In this document: one piece after another, positions 9,132 to 18,575 of the stretch
Position numbering within the stretch: the first letter of the stretch is position 1
Layout of the letters: each line of letters begins with the position of its first letter
Origin: Davidsoniella eucalypti
Taxonomy: Eukaryota > Ascomycota > Sordariomycetes > Microascales > Ceratocystidaceae
DNA: 37,594 bases
Assembly: GCA_004009845.1 (NCBI GenBank)
Contig: RMBW01000183.1
Location: 1 to 37,594 of the forward strand
Direction of reading: 5' to 3'
Translations under genes and position numbers: made by a program
Notes under the pieces: generated by a model
Told to the model about the DNA's origin: nothing
The model's input: the letters and a program-made list of their open reading frames with translations, nothing else
Database searches by the model: none

Positions 9132-10007
9132 ATGCGTTATACTCTCTTTACTGCAGTTGTGGCTCTTCCCGCCTTGGTTTCTGCCCTTCCCGCCATGGTT
9201 CCTCGCGGCAAGCCTACGCTGACCGTTGATACTGGCGCTCCCAAGTCGACCAACTGGAACTGGGACCGCGCTGTTGATGTTGACCGTGAGGTTAATGAAT
9301 GGAAGCCCACGCTGACCGTTAACCCCAAAGCTCCCGAGTCGACCAACTCCTGGCCCCGTGCTGTTGATGTTGACCGTGAGGTTAATGAATGGAAGCCTAC
9401 GCTGACCGTTAACCCCAAAGCTCCCGAGTCGACCAACTCCTGGCCCCGTGCTGTTGATGTTGACCGTGAGGTTAATGAATGGAAGCCCACGCTGACCGTT
9501 GACCCCAAAGCTCCCGAGTCGACCAACTCCTGGCCCCGTGCTGTTGATGTTGACCGTGAGGCTAATGAACGGAAGCCCACGCTGACTGTTGACCCCAAAG
9601 CTCCGGAGTCGACTAAGTGGGTCTGGGACCGCGCCGTTGATGTTGACCGTGAGGCTAATGAATGGAAGCCTACGCTGACCGTTGACCCCAAAGCTCCCGA
9701 GTCGACCAACTCCTGGCCCCGTGCTGTTGATGTTGACCGTGAGGTTAATGAATGGAAGCCTACGCTGACCGTTAACCCCAAAGCTCCCGAGTCGACCAAC
9801 TCCTGGCCCCGTGCTGTTGATGTTGACCGTGAGGTTAATGAACGGAAGCCCACGCTGACCGTTAACCCCAAAGCTCCCGAGTCGACCAACTCCTGGCCCC
9901 GTGCCGTTGATGTTGATCGTGAGGTTAATGAATGGAAGCCTACGCTGACCGTTAACCCCAAAGCTCCGGAGTCGACCAACTCCTGGCCCCGCGCTGTTGC
10001 TGTCTAG
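9132..10007 (+). CDS. Secreted protein of nine tandem ~30-residue units; possible peptide precursor
   Basis: Single exon, 291 residues. Residues 1-18 are a signal peptide (MRYTLFTAVVALPALVSA, cleavage probably before LP). A short link to residue 26 (MVPRG) follows, then nine units. Each unit runs KPTLTV(N/D)PKAPEST, then NSWPR, then AVDVDRE(V/A)NE(W/R). Units 1 and 5 are 31 residues and carry NWNWDR or KWVWDR in place of NSWPR. The last unit stops at RAVAV. There is no Cys, no membrane segment, no CaaX end and no Lys-Arg site. Pro-Arg or Asp-Arg recurs once per unit, before the acidic spacer AVDVD. The layout resembles fungal precursors cut by a Kex2-like protease (alpha-pheromones, repellents, dikaritin precursors), but the unit matches no family I know. 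It could equally be an intact structural cell-wall or surface protein. Function unknown. Confidence 0.85.
   Translation: MRYTLFTAVVALPALVSALPAMVPRGKPTLTVDTGAPKSTNWNWDRAVDVDREVNEWKPTLTVNPKAPESTNSWPRAVDVDREVNEWKPTLTVNPKAPESTNSWPRAVDVDREVNEWKPTLTVDPKAPESTNSWPRAVDVDREANERKPTLTVDPKAPESTKWVWDRAVDVDREANEWKPTLTVDPKAPESTNSWPRAVDVDREVNEWKPTLTVNPKAPESTNSWPRAVDVDREVNERKPTLTVNPKAPESTNSWPRAVDVDREVNEWKPTLTVNPKAPESTNSWPRAVAV
9210..10004 (+). repeat. Coding minisatellite, nine units of 90 or 93 bp
   Basis: The tandem units behind the repeat protein are 93, 90, 90, 90, 93, 90, 90, 90 and 69 bp long. Most differ at only a few bases, often synonymous (CCC/CCT, GAA/GAG-type changes), which points to recent duplication or gene conversion. 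Because the unit is a multiple of three, changes in copy number keep the frame. Confidence 0.95.
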
Positions 10008-12153
10008 GCTTCATGTCTGAGGCTTCTCACTTCCAGATCTAAAGCATCACTTCGTCTAATCCAATGAGATAGTGGCTTTTGCAGTCTCAGATACCCTCTC
10101 AAAACGGGTTCTTCGTCATAATAGCTTTTGTTTTTACCCCACTTACATATATATCTTTTTTTTTTTGCATTTACCTTATATACTCCTAATAAAATCTCAT
10201 ATATCAACAAAATCTATGGTAACCAATGTTCACTATGCCTAGTTCAACATGCGACCTGGTAGCTACATGTACTATGTGAGTGCGCTAAAGGGCACATCTC
10301 GATAATATTTGACACTTACAGTAGAGTATGGCCAGTTCTACTTGGCATTTGGTTGGAAGGTGAAATCAACCTACCAGTTCCGCACGGAATATGCCGTCGT
10401 ATTTCTGTGAAATACCCGTGAAAAAGGTCTGGGGCCTCATAACATAGTGCATCATGAAATAAATCAATGGATGCGAGAGAATAGACAGCGACATGGGCTA
10501 GTCCCACAAAATCCCATGACGCAGGGGAATTTTTCGTCCATGGTTAAGGCACACGTCAAATATAGACACATCGAGTCATGTTCCACGGGCTCATTTATGA
10601 CATCATTCTATTGAACTTGAAAATTAATTAATTAATGGTAACTACAACTGTGCAATATAAACCAAGAAGTAACTGACTTAAAGTATGGGAGTCCAATCTA
10701 CCAGAAACCCATTATCTAGATTTCAACCGGTCTTTACCCGGCTCACCGGCTTGCTGACGTCAGACAGTTCTTTCGTGATGACAGGAACTCTTGTCGCCCG
10801 TGCGAGTCGGACTGGGCAGAAAAACCTGCTAAGCAAATATCACACTGCTTTTTTTCAAGAGACTAAATCATGCGTTTCTCTCATTTTCTTCCATGATGTC
10901 TTAAAATTCTTCTACAACTGAAGACATGGATTTCTACATGTTTTGCGTCATTCCACCGCCTGTGCCGATAAACTTGACGTTAATTGTTTTCATCTTTCCG
11001 AACCACAAGTTTTCTGCAAGATCTGAGCCTTTTGTTATATTTTCTTATATTTTTATTGCATTTTACTATCTTTCAAACCCCCTCATTCAGACCGAAGCGA
11101 TAAGACCATTGCTGACTTACTTCGTTTTTTGTTCTTAAAAGATTTGCCTTCTTCTTTCCTTCTTGAGTTGTTTTAGTACAAACTAGTCTGAACAACTTTC
11201 ATTTGCAACTTACACCCTGGATTCTTTCTTTCTACCTGTTTACTTCAAGTTCACCCATCTTTTCTTGCTTGATATCTTATTTGCCTCCAATACCCATTAC
11301 CAATGTATTTATAGTTTCTTTTTTCTTCATAAGAATAATTGTTGTACTCGACAAACATACCGAATAACTTAAGTAGGCGAGGTAGTCAAAATAATCGAAT
11401 CGAGTCCGTTTCCCAAAAAAAAAAAAAAGGTTTCTTCAAATTATTTAGAAGAAAGTGAACCAATGGAACAGTATCAGCGTAACAAGTGTATGTAGCATTG
11501 TGACAATCGATAAACAAGTATGAAAAAAAAGTAAGTCATATTTGACAACTATTGACAAAAAAAGAAAGAAAAAGAAATAGACCATTAAAAAAACGCCTTC
11601 AACAGAAACAGAAACAAAAACGAAAATAAAATCCCCATTCCTCCAGTTTTATCAACCAATCCATCCCCCGTTCTCAAGATACGATCCGAAATACAACTCT
11701 CGGATAAGAAAAGAAAAAAAAGTAATAAGAAAAAAAACCGAATCGAAATTTGGCGCCAAGTATTGATCCTCGATGTATGTTTATGTATGAAATTGATGAT
11801 GCTAAGAGAAAAATAAAAAATAAAAGACGAGGTATGCTAAATTAACCCTTGTGTAACTCGAAACCCACGCTGGGCTTCGAAGGGCTCCCCAGAAGACAAC
11901 GAAAAAGAAGCAGGATGTAGGGGCGTCTTTTTCCAACAGGAGATAGAGTAGAACAAAGTGACAATGAAAAAGTCCTGCTTATGTCTTATGACAGCAAGGT
12001 CTGGAAACTAACCGTATACGTAAATACGGAAGCACACCTAAATGTTCCAGAAACAACCAACGCGTCATTTAGTTGATTTTAGAGGTCAGTACTGCTTTGT
12101 GTTTATGTTTAGGGAATAGCTGTATATTCCTAATGCAATAGCTAGTTAGTATC
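10008..12153. other. Intergenic between convergent genes; pyrimidine-rich block with a CRE
   Basis: Two convergent genes end here, so 3' UTRs are expected on both sides. About 10680-11340 is unusually CT-rich on the plus strand, like a fungal leader, and holds a perfect TGACGTCA palindrome (10755-10762). About 11400-11830 is A-rich on the plus strand, as expected for the 3' UTR of the minus-strand gene. TTGGCGCCAA lies at 11750-11759. No protein is supported. Confidence 0.4.
10755..10762. promoter_or_regulatory. Perfect CRE palindrome TGACGTCA
   Basis: TGACGTCA is the consensus for ATF/CREB-type bZIP factors (Atf1 in fungi). It lies at the left edge of a pyrimidine-rich block that has no assigned gene. 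No binding evidence is possible from sequence. Confidence 0.4.
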
Positions 12154-14841
12154 TCATCTCCGCTTGGGAGTAGCAAGCGCATTAAGACGCGAGGCTCTAG
12201 CGGAGGTAGTAGCTCGAACAGGAGGGCGAGATGGAGAATCAATAGAGGAAGATCCCGAAAAACTAGCTTTTCCGGTACTGCTCAGCGTTTTGAATCGACC
12301 AGGAGTAGCAGCGAGACGGGACGCAGTCGTAGTGGTTGTTGGAGCGGCGATACGAGATGGTGTAGGCGCACCAGCCTGTCTAGCGAATATCGGCTTAGGG
12401 GGCCCCGCTGACTTAGCAGCTGCTGCCGCAGTAGCAGCCTTAAGCTTGTCTGTAGGACGTACCGGCTGCTTGATCTTGCGGGTGAGAGTCTCCTTATTCT
12501 TAGCAGCGAAAGTGGCAGTAGCATATCCAGGAGTCTTGCTAGGAGTTCTCGCGGTGGTCTTGTTGGCCTGTGGTCGAGATCCAGTCATGGTTCTCGCGGC
12601 TGATGTCGATGGTGTCTTGGGTCTGACACTACTAGCGAAGGGCTTAGGCGCCGGTGCTGTGACTGGGCGTGGGGTAGAGATCGATATGCCCTGTGGAGTA
12701 TTTTCATTGCGGCGCTTTTTGTTGGCACGGTCCTCTGCCTCACGGGCATCGTCTTCGTCAGTCGAGGCCCGGAGGCGTTTCTTGTTGCCAATGCCATGAG
12801 AAATACCCTGGAACTTTCCATCACTGCTAGCAGGTCTAGGAGCGGCGTTTTCCTTGTCACTAGAAGGCTCGCCTGATGATCCTGTGGAAGCAGTAGAGGG
12901 ATTACCCCCAGAAACCCCGTCTTCGTTAATAAGGTCAGGGAAGCCACCAGGCAATCCCCCGAACACGGATTGGCGAACCTGGCGAATGCTGGCCTGGCCA
13001 GCACTGGAGCCAAATGACTTGGAAACACCAAAATCGATAGTTTTGTCAGTGCGGAATGTAAAGGTTCCTGGAACAGCAGCGGGCTTAGGCTCAATGATGT
13101 CAGCCATCTCCTCGTCTTCAGAAAGCCCACTAAACTTGCTCAGATCGGGGTACTTGACTTCCAACGCAGTCTCTGCTTTGGACATGACGGCAGCAACAGA
13201 TGGTAGCGCATCGGTAGGTGCAAACATGCGAACTCGTTTCATGGCAGATTTGTTCAAGGACGGGGACACATGGCTCGTCGGGGTAACAGTTGTCACTTGT
13301 GGTGTTTTGACACTGTGCTTGGCAATTTTATGGCTAGGAGTGGTCACACCTCGACTAGCAGATAGCATCCTGTCTGAAGTTCTGGTTGATGTGGGTGTTT
13401 TTGTCAGAGAAGCAGAAACTGGCAGGGTGCTAGTCGTTTTGTCGACAGTGGATGTCTTCTTCAAGATCGATTTAAGCTTTTCGAAATGAGTAGTGGTTTT
13501 GGATGGAGTGCCGAAAGAGTTGGTAATCATAGGCTCGCTAAAACTAGCTATGGGCCCGGTGTTGTCGAGTTTATGGTTTTCTTGAGCCTTGGGCACCAGC
13601 TCAGTCTTTGAGGGCGACTTGACCAATCTAATAGTGGACGATGGGACCGCTGTTGGGCGTGCTATAGGAGACTTGGATGGTGTTCCAAAAGTTGCAGCGA
13701 AGTTGGGTTTCAGCTTAGAAGGTGACTCTGTTGCTGTAGAAGGCCGCGGGATGGAGCTTGCGTCACGCGACACGGGGCGTGTAGTGGCAGCGTCATCTTC
13801 CATCTTCTGTCTGAAACGCTTGACGCTAGAGATACCTGCACGGGAGCTACTGAAGCTAGGAATCTTGCTAGGCGAGCTCGGAATAGTAGGTTCTTCAGCA
13901 ATGTTTGCCTTGGAGGGAGAGCGCTTGAGTCCCGGGCGGAGAGTAGACTCGGCCATGTCGTCTAGCTCAGCCTTGGATGGCTTGCGCTTGAGGCTCTTGA
14001 CAGGCGTGAAGCGACTCGGGTCGGCGCGGAAGGCTGAAGGGTGGTTCTCAATAGAATCCATTTTCTTAAACTGGGAAATATGGGCAGCGCTGTAGCGAGT
14101 TCCTTTACCCTTGGGCTGGGCGATTTTACGATTGGCTGCCGCCTCCTCTTTTTCGCGTTCACGCTCGGCGACAAGCCGGGCCTTGATCTTGGCTGTCTCC
14201 TCAGTTAAATCATCCATAACTTTCAAGGCTTCGGAGCTCAAGCCTTTATCCATGGCCGGGTGTCTGACACTGAACGTGAATGGTGATGAGGGCATCAAAG
14301 AGTTCCTGCTCTTGACTGGTGTCTCACGCGGCTTTGTTGGGGTCGCCTGAGCAGCAACAAGCAACCGCTCGGAACGCGACGTTGGGTTAAGATCACGGAA
14401 GCCGTGTTTTACAGCCGATGATGGCTGGATGCTTGGACGGTGAATCTTGCTTGGATGCATCTCGGACGCAGGTAGCTTTGCGATACCCGTGTTTGGAGTC
14501 GACGGGTGGTGCTTCATGTATGAGATCGGTGATGTCTGCGGCTCTTTGGCGATAGGCCGTGGTAGACACGGACTTGAAGGCGCTTCATCCCTTTCAAAGA
14601 CGGCAGTCAAGGTCGGGGCAGACGGGGCAGGTCTTGGCTATAGATGGACAGCATACGAGGTTAGTGGACATATGGTAAGCGGGCATATGGCCTGCAATCC
14701 AGCGAAGAGCGCCCTGAAGGCAGGGACCCAGTTTGGTGCGGGAGATACGGCAAGGCGATGATGGCGATGATAATGACAATATCGACATACCTTGGAAGAA
14801 CTTGCCAGGCGCGCCGAGCGACGACGAGGGGGGGGTGTCAT
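12154..14841 (-). CDS. Basic Ser/Thr/Pro-rich protein with a KEN box; possible NuSAP-like spindle protein
   Basis: Two exons on the minus strand: 14841-14791 (MTPPPRRRSARLASSSK) and 14637-12154, joined by a 153-bp intron (donor GTATGT, acceptor CTATAG) in phase 0, for 844 residues. Without the first exon the long frame has no ATG near its 5' end, which supports this model. The protein is strongly basic, mostly disordered, and full of SPSK, TPSK and RPxT motifs. Two ordered-looking stretches stand out: RYSAAHISQFKKMDSIENH at about residue 200, and FTFRTDKTIDFG near residue 540. DKENAAP at about residue 610 fits the KENxxP degron of APC/C substrates. From memory, the FKKM(D/E)SI motif and this composition recall vertebrate NuSAP, a microtubule-bundling spindle protein; that link is an inference. 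It could instead be another nuclear or septum-associated disordered protein. Confidence 0.8.
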
Positions 14842-15660
14842 CGCGGCAGAACGGAGCACGAGGCTATAGAATATTGAGACAAGCGACGACGAGGCTACGG
14901 CGGCCGAACAAAGCTTCGATCAATGCAATGCAGAAAAAAATGCGCCGGAAATGAAAGCTGCGGGACTGGATTATGCACTCTCAGCACGAAAAATCGAGGA
15001 TGGATCAACAAATGGAACGCTTCGAGATTGAAGCGCGGGAGAAAAAAAATGGGATGAAGGTCCAGCTGGATTTGTTGCTAGGCTGCGATGATGGGGTTGA
15101 TGTCTGGATATCTGGGGGTAAACACGCTAAAAAAACAGCCTTGTCGAGAAATTAGAAGAAAAACATAAACAAGTATCAGCTTCGAATTAAACAAGCTGTC
15201 GCTTGGGTCGATGAAAACTCATAAAGCGATGATGGTGTGGGAAATAAAGGTAGAAGAGTCTCTATTGTTGTTGTTGTTTTGGCGCCTAAAAAGGCTAAGC
15301 GTGGCTGCTTTGTTTACTTAAGCTCAACCGCGTACTGTTTGCGCGTCTTGTTTGCACTGTCAAATATACTATACGACCTCACATGAACTTCATATCATCA
15401 GATCTTGTTGTCATGCTCTCTTGATATTACAGATACTTACGCATACACTTCCACTTCAACTGCATATGTTTCTTTGGTTTCGGTTCTATTGTCACCTACA
15501 ACTCGTCAATCGTGAGATCTCCCGAGATAACTGCCTAGCAACCAGTGGCGGCATTGTATGGCCTGTTGCCGTGTCACGAGAAGCCTGTCTCATGATGATT
15601 TTATTCAAGAGCTCCTTTTCGACTCCGAAGCCTGTTTCATGATTGAGGGATGTAATTTAG
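14842..15660. promoter_or_regulatory. Promoter and leader side of the minus-strand gene
   Basis: This is the upstream side of the KEN-box gene. TTTTGGCGCC (15277-15286), an E2F-like element, lies about 440 bp upstream of its ATG. Short plus-strand ORFs here do not look like protein. Confidence 0.35.
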
Positions 15661-18269
15661 TCAGATGTTTAGCAATATGCTGACCCTACCAGTTGGTATT
15701 AACCCTTCCGCTTGCTCATTATATCTCCGTCTTCTTACTACTAGAGAATAAGTGGAGAAAAACGAAATAGTACCCAGGGTTTTGATTGGAATTTAGCCGT
15801 TTAGCCGGTTGGTCCGCAACGATTCGTGAGAGTGATACTGACGTTTTTGTGTTTTTGTTGGTCTAATAATCCTTCGTCTTCTGTTCGTCTTATTATTGGC
15901 TTTGAGATTTACATGTTGTGATTGGTTCGCTCGAATTGCAAAAGTAGTACGATTTCATTGGCCAACTCAACTAGTGTCTGTTCTTATGCCTAGGATTGGT
16001 CAAGATGTGATTAAGCTGTGATTAGGGTGTTGTAGGGTTAAGATTAGTATGTATAACTATCTATAATGGTTGCCATTAAGATTACTCTAAATCTTGCTTT
16101 TATGTTCTTGACTGAGCTAACTAGTCATGTCATACTGATTTATCTCAACTAGATTTACATCTTCATAGCTTTATAGCTAGTTATAAGATAAATGAATTAT
16201 AAAAAAAATAAAAAATCTCAACTAGATTAAGCCTTTTTACTTGCTTATACTACTCTGAACTTTTAATTTCCACTCCACAGGTTCTATGATTTCTATAATC
16301 TTTTTTACAGTTCGTTATTTTCAAGTCTTTGCTGATTATTGATTTTAGAAAAAAGTCAAGTGTAAAGCCTGAGTTTCATTCAGACTTTGCGATTATCTTT
16401 TCATTTATTTTTCTGTTCATGTTCTTAGCTAGACTAACTACTAGGAATTTGTAATCAATATCTCTAAAGTTTAAAGTGACAGACAAAAGTATCAGATAAA
16501 TTAAAGGTTAGGAATCAAGAGATAATACATTCTATTTACATGATACAGATTGCATGTTGGCAAGACAATGAGTCGCTACTTTCGTAATAGTTATACATAA
16601 TAATTCAGTGGAAATCAGTAAGAATGGCTACAGAGCTGTTATAACAATTCTAATTGTATTAGTTAGATAACACTTTCAGCGCGAATTACTTTCCGTGACT
16701 TGAATTGGAATTGACTATATTTATAGTCTAACTGAACCACTGAGATTATATACTGCGGTCTTAGTCCTTCTTTTGTTAGTTTCATAAAAAGATTTACTGC
16801 AAGCCAAAAGATTAAAAGGTCAGCAACAACAAAGACAAAAACTTCATCTACTACTATTTCTAGATTGCAGTGCTTGAGAGTACATATGTTTATTGTCTGT
16901 CTCAAGGATAGATCAAAATTCTTGATCTTGCCAATCCCTTCCTCATTTTTACTCTGTTATGCTCTTGAACTTTTGCAACCTCTCTCAAGTGTTATATCTC
17001 ATTGCAATAGACAAACAATATGCCGAGTGATATAGGTGAACACTATACTTTTGCAGTAATCGCTTCAGATATCAATGAAGACACGGATAAATGTCTTAGT
17101 CTAAGCTTTGCGTTCAGTAATCAAGACTTGATTTAGAGGAAATACATAACTAGCTGAAGTATGAAGTATGTAATCTTAACGATAACCACTCCAACTTACG
17201 CTTTCTTGCAACTCAAGATACAGATCTTCAAATTTGATTGCCCATTTCAGACGTTTGTGATTTTTTAGACTAATTTGATTATATCTATTTTGTCCTACTT
17301 GTTGTCTAAGAAAATGACATTTTGGTGCTGTTATGTACATATATTTTTCAGTTTATTTCATTTATTTATTGTCTGGACTGACTACTAGATATATATTGAA
17401 ATATAGACTAGCATAAGGCCTTTCAATGTTTCTACAATTTAGGCATAGCAATAAACATATTATGTAGCTACACAATGGTGATGAAGGTTGTGTGGCAATC
17501 CAAAACTAAGAATTATACCTACAGTGCCTGTCAGCTTTGAACAAAAAGTTAGATGTTCTAGAAGACTATAGCTAGTTATGGGCTTTCAGAAAAGCCAGTA
17601 GTTAAACTAATCGCTTTTAGCAGTTAGTTGATTTTTTTTTTGGGGCTCTTGAACTAACACTACCTCCTCTCCGCTTTTCATCTTCATCGTTAGGGTTTAG
17701 TCCGCCTTTGCCTTGGTTTAGCCAAGTTTACTGGCTGGCCCAAACGCGAAGCGGGGTGAAGCCATCTTGTTTCTGTTTCTATTAGTCATATTGGATGTCG
17801 CCTTGTTTCACAGACAAGCTATTCTAGTTTTTTGTATGCTAACAATAAGTGCCGTGCGATCTAAATTGCTTGGAAACCAACAAAGCATTGGCTCATGGCT
17901 TAGACCCTAGCTACCATTAGATCTATAGAAGGATATGAAAAAGCTTCTAATGTCTAGGGCTCCATCGATGCTGACTTCAGGTGCTTTGTGAAATGGGCAT
18001 CTTACGTGGCTAATAATATACTGCCATGACACCAGAATAGTAAGCGCCGATGTGGCGAGATGAGAATCTCCGATGTATATGTAAGTTTTAGTACGGAAAT
18101 TAACACCGATACCGATGCCGATACTCCGAGCCTGGGCATGATTACTATCACTACTACAAATCATCACATACATGTAAAACTAGAAATCCATTGTGAATAA
18201 ATGTGGACACTGAAGAACGGTAGTTGTTGTTTTCTCTTGCTTCTACAATTAGTATATGAGTAATGTTCG

Positions 18270-18575
18270 ATGGAGAGAAAGGGCGCCCGTGCCACCATTG
18301 AGGCAATGGGTGAGCTTTATTCCCGGGTTGCCGAGATGCCATGGCGGAAAATAGAGGAAGAGGACCCGTATATTGGCATAAATGCTCATGGCGCAAGGAT
18401 ATATCAATTTTCAGGGACTTGCTATGCTGCGATCGTGAACAGTGCTTTAGCCGCTACAAATATGTACATACGATCGAAACAACAACGATGCGCTACCTGC
18501 GACTTCATCGTGAGATCTGACGTGATTAGACGGTCAAGGCGAGAGGATGAAGAACAAAGAAAATGCCCTTTTTGA
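18270..18575 (+). CDS. Small hypothetical ORF, 101 residues
   Basis: An ATG-initiated frame encodes a mixed-composition protein (MERKGARATIEAMGELYSRV at the start, CATCDFIVRSDVIRRSRRED near the end). It is clearly more GC-rich than its AT-rich surroundings. It has no signal peptide, membrane segment or motif that I recognise. Composition is the only support. It may be a small orphan gene, a relic exon, or chance. Confidence 0.2.
   Translation: MERKGARATIEAMGELYSRVAEMPWRKIEEEDPYIGINAHGARIYQFSGTCYAAIVNSALAATNMYIRSKQQRCATCDFIVRSDVIRRSRREDEEQRKCPF

Noticed and set aside
9137..9979. 280-codon minus-strand frame through the repeat array
   Set aside because: It is open only because each repeat unit happens to lack antisense stops; it mirrors the repeat, has no promoter features, and the plus frame has a signal peptide and Kozak context.
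9210..10004. CRISPR-like periodic repeats
   Set aside because: Direct coding minisatellite without spacers, in a fungal nuclear gene.
12164..13489. Two 211-codon plus-strand frames antisense to the KEN-box gene
   Set aside because: They are shadows of a biased, Ser/Thr/Pro-rich coding sequence on the other strand, and have no domains.
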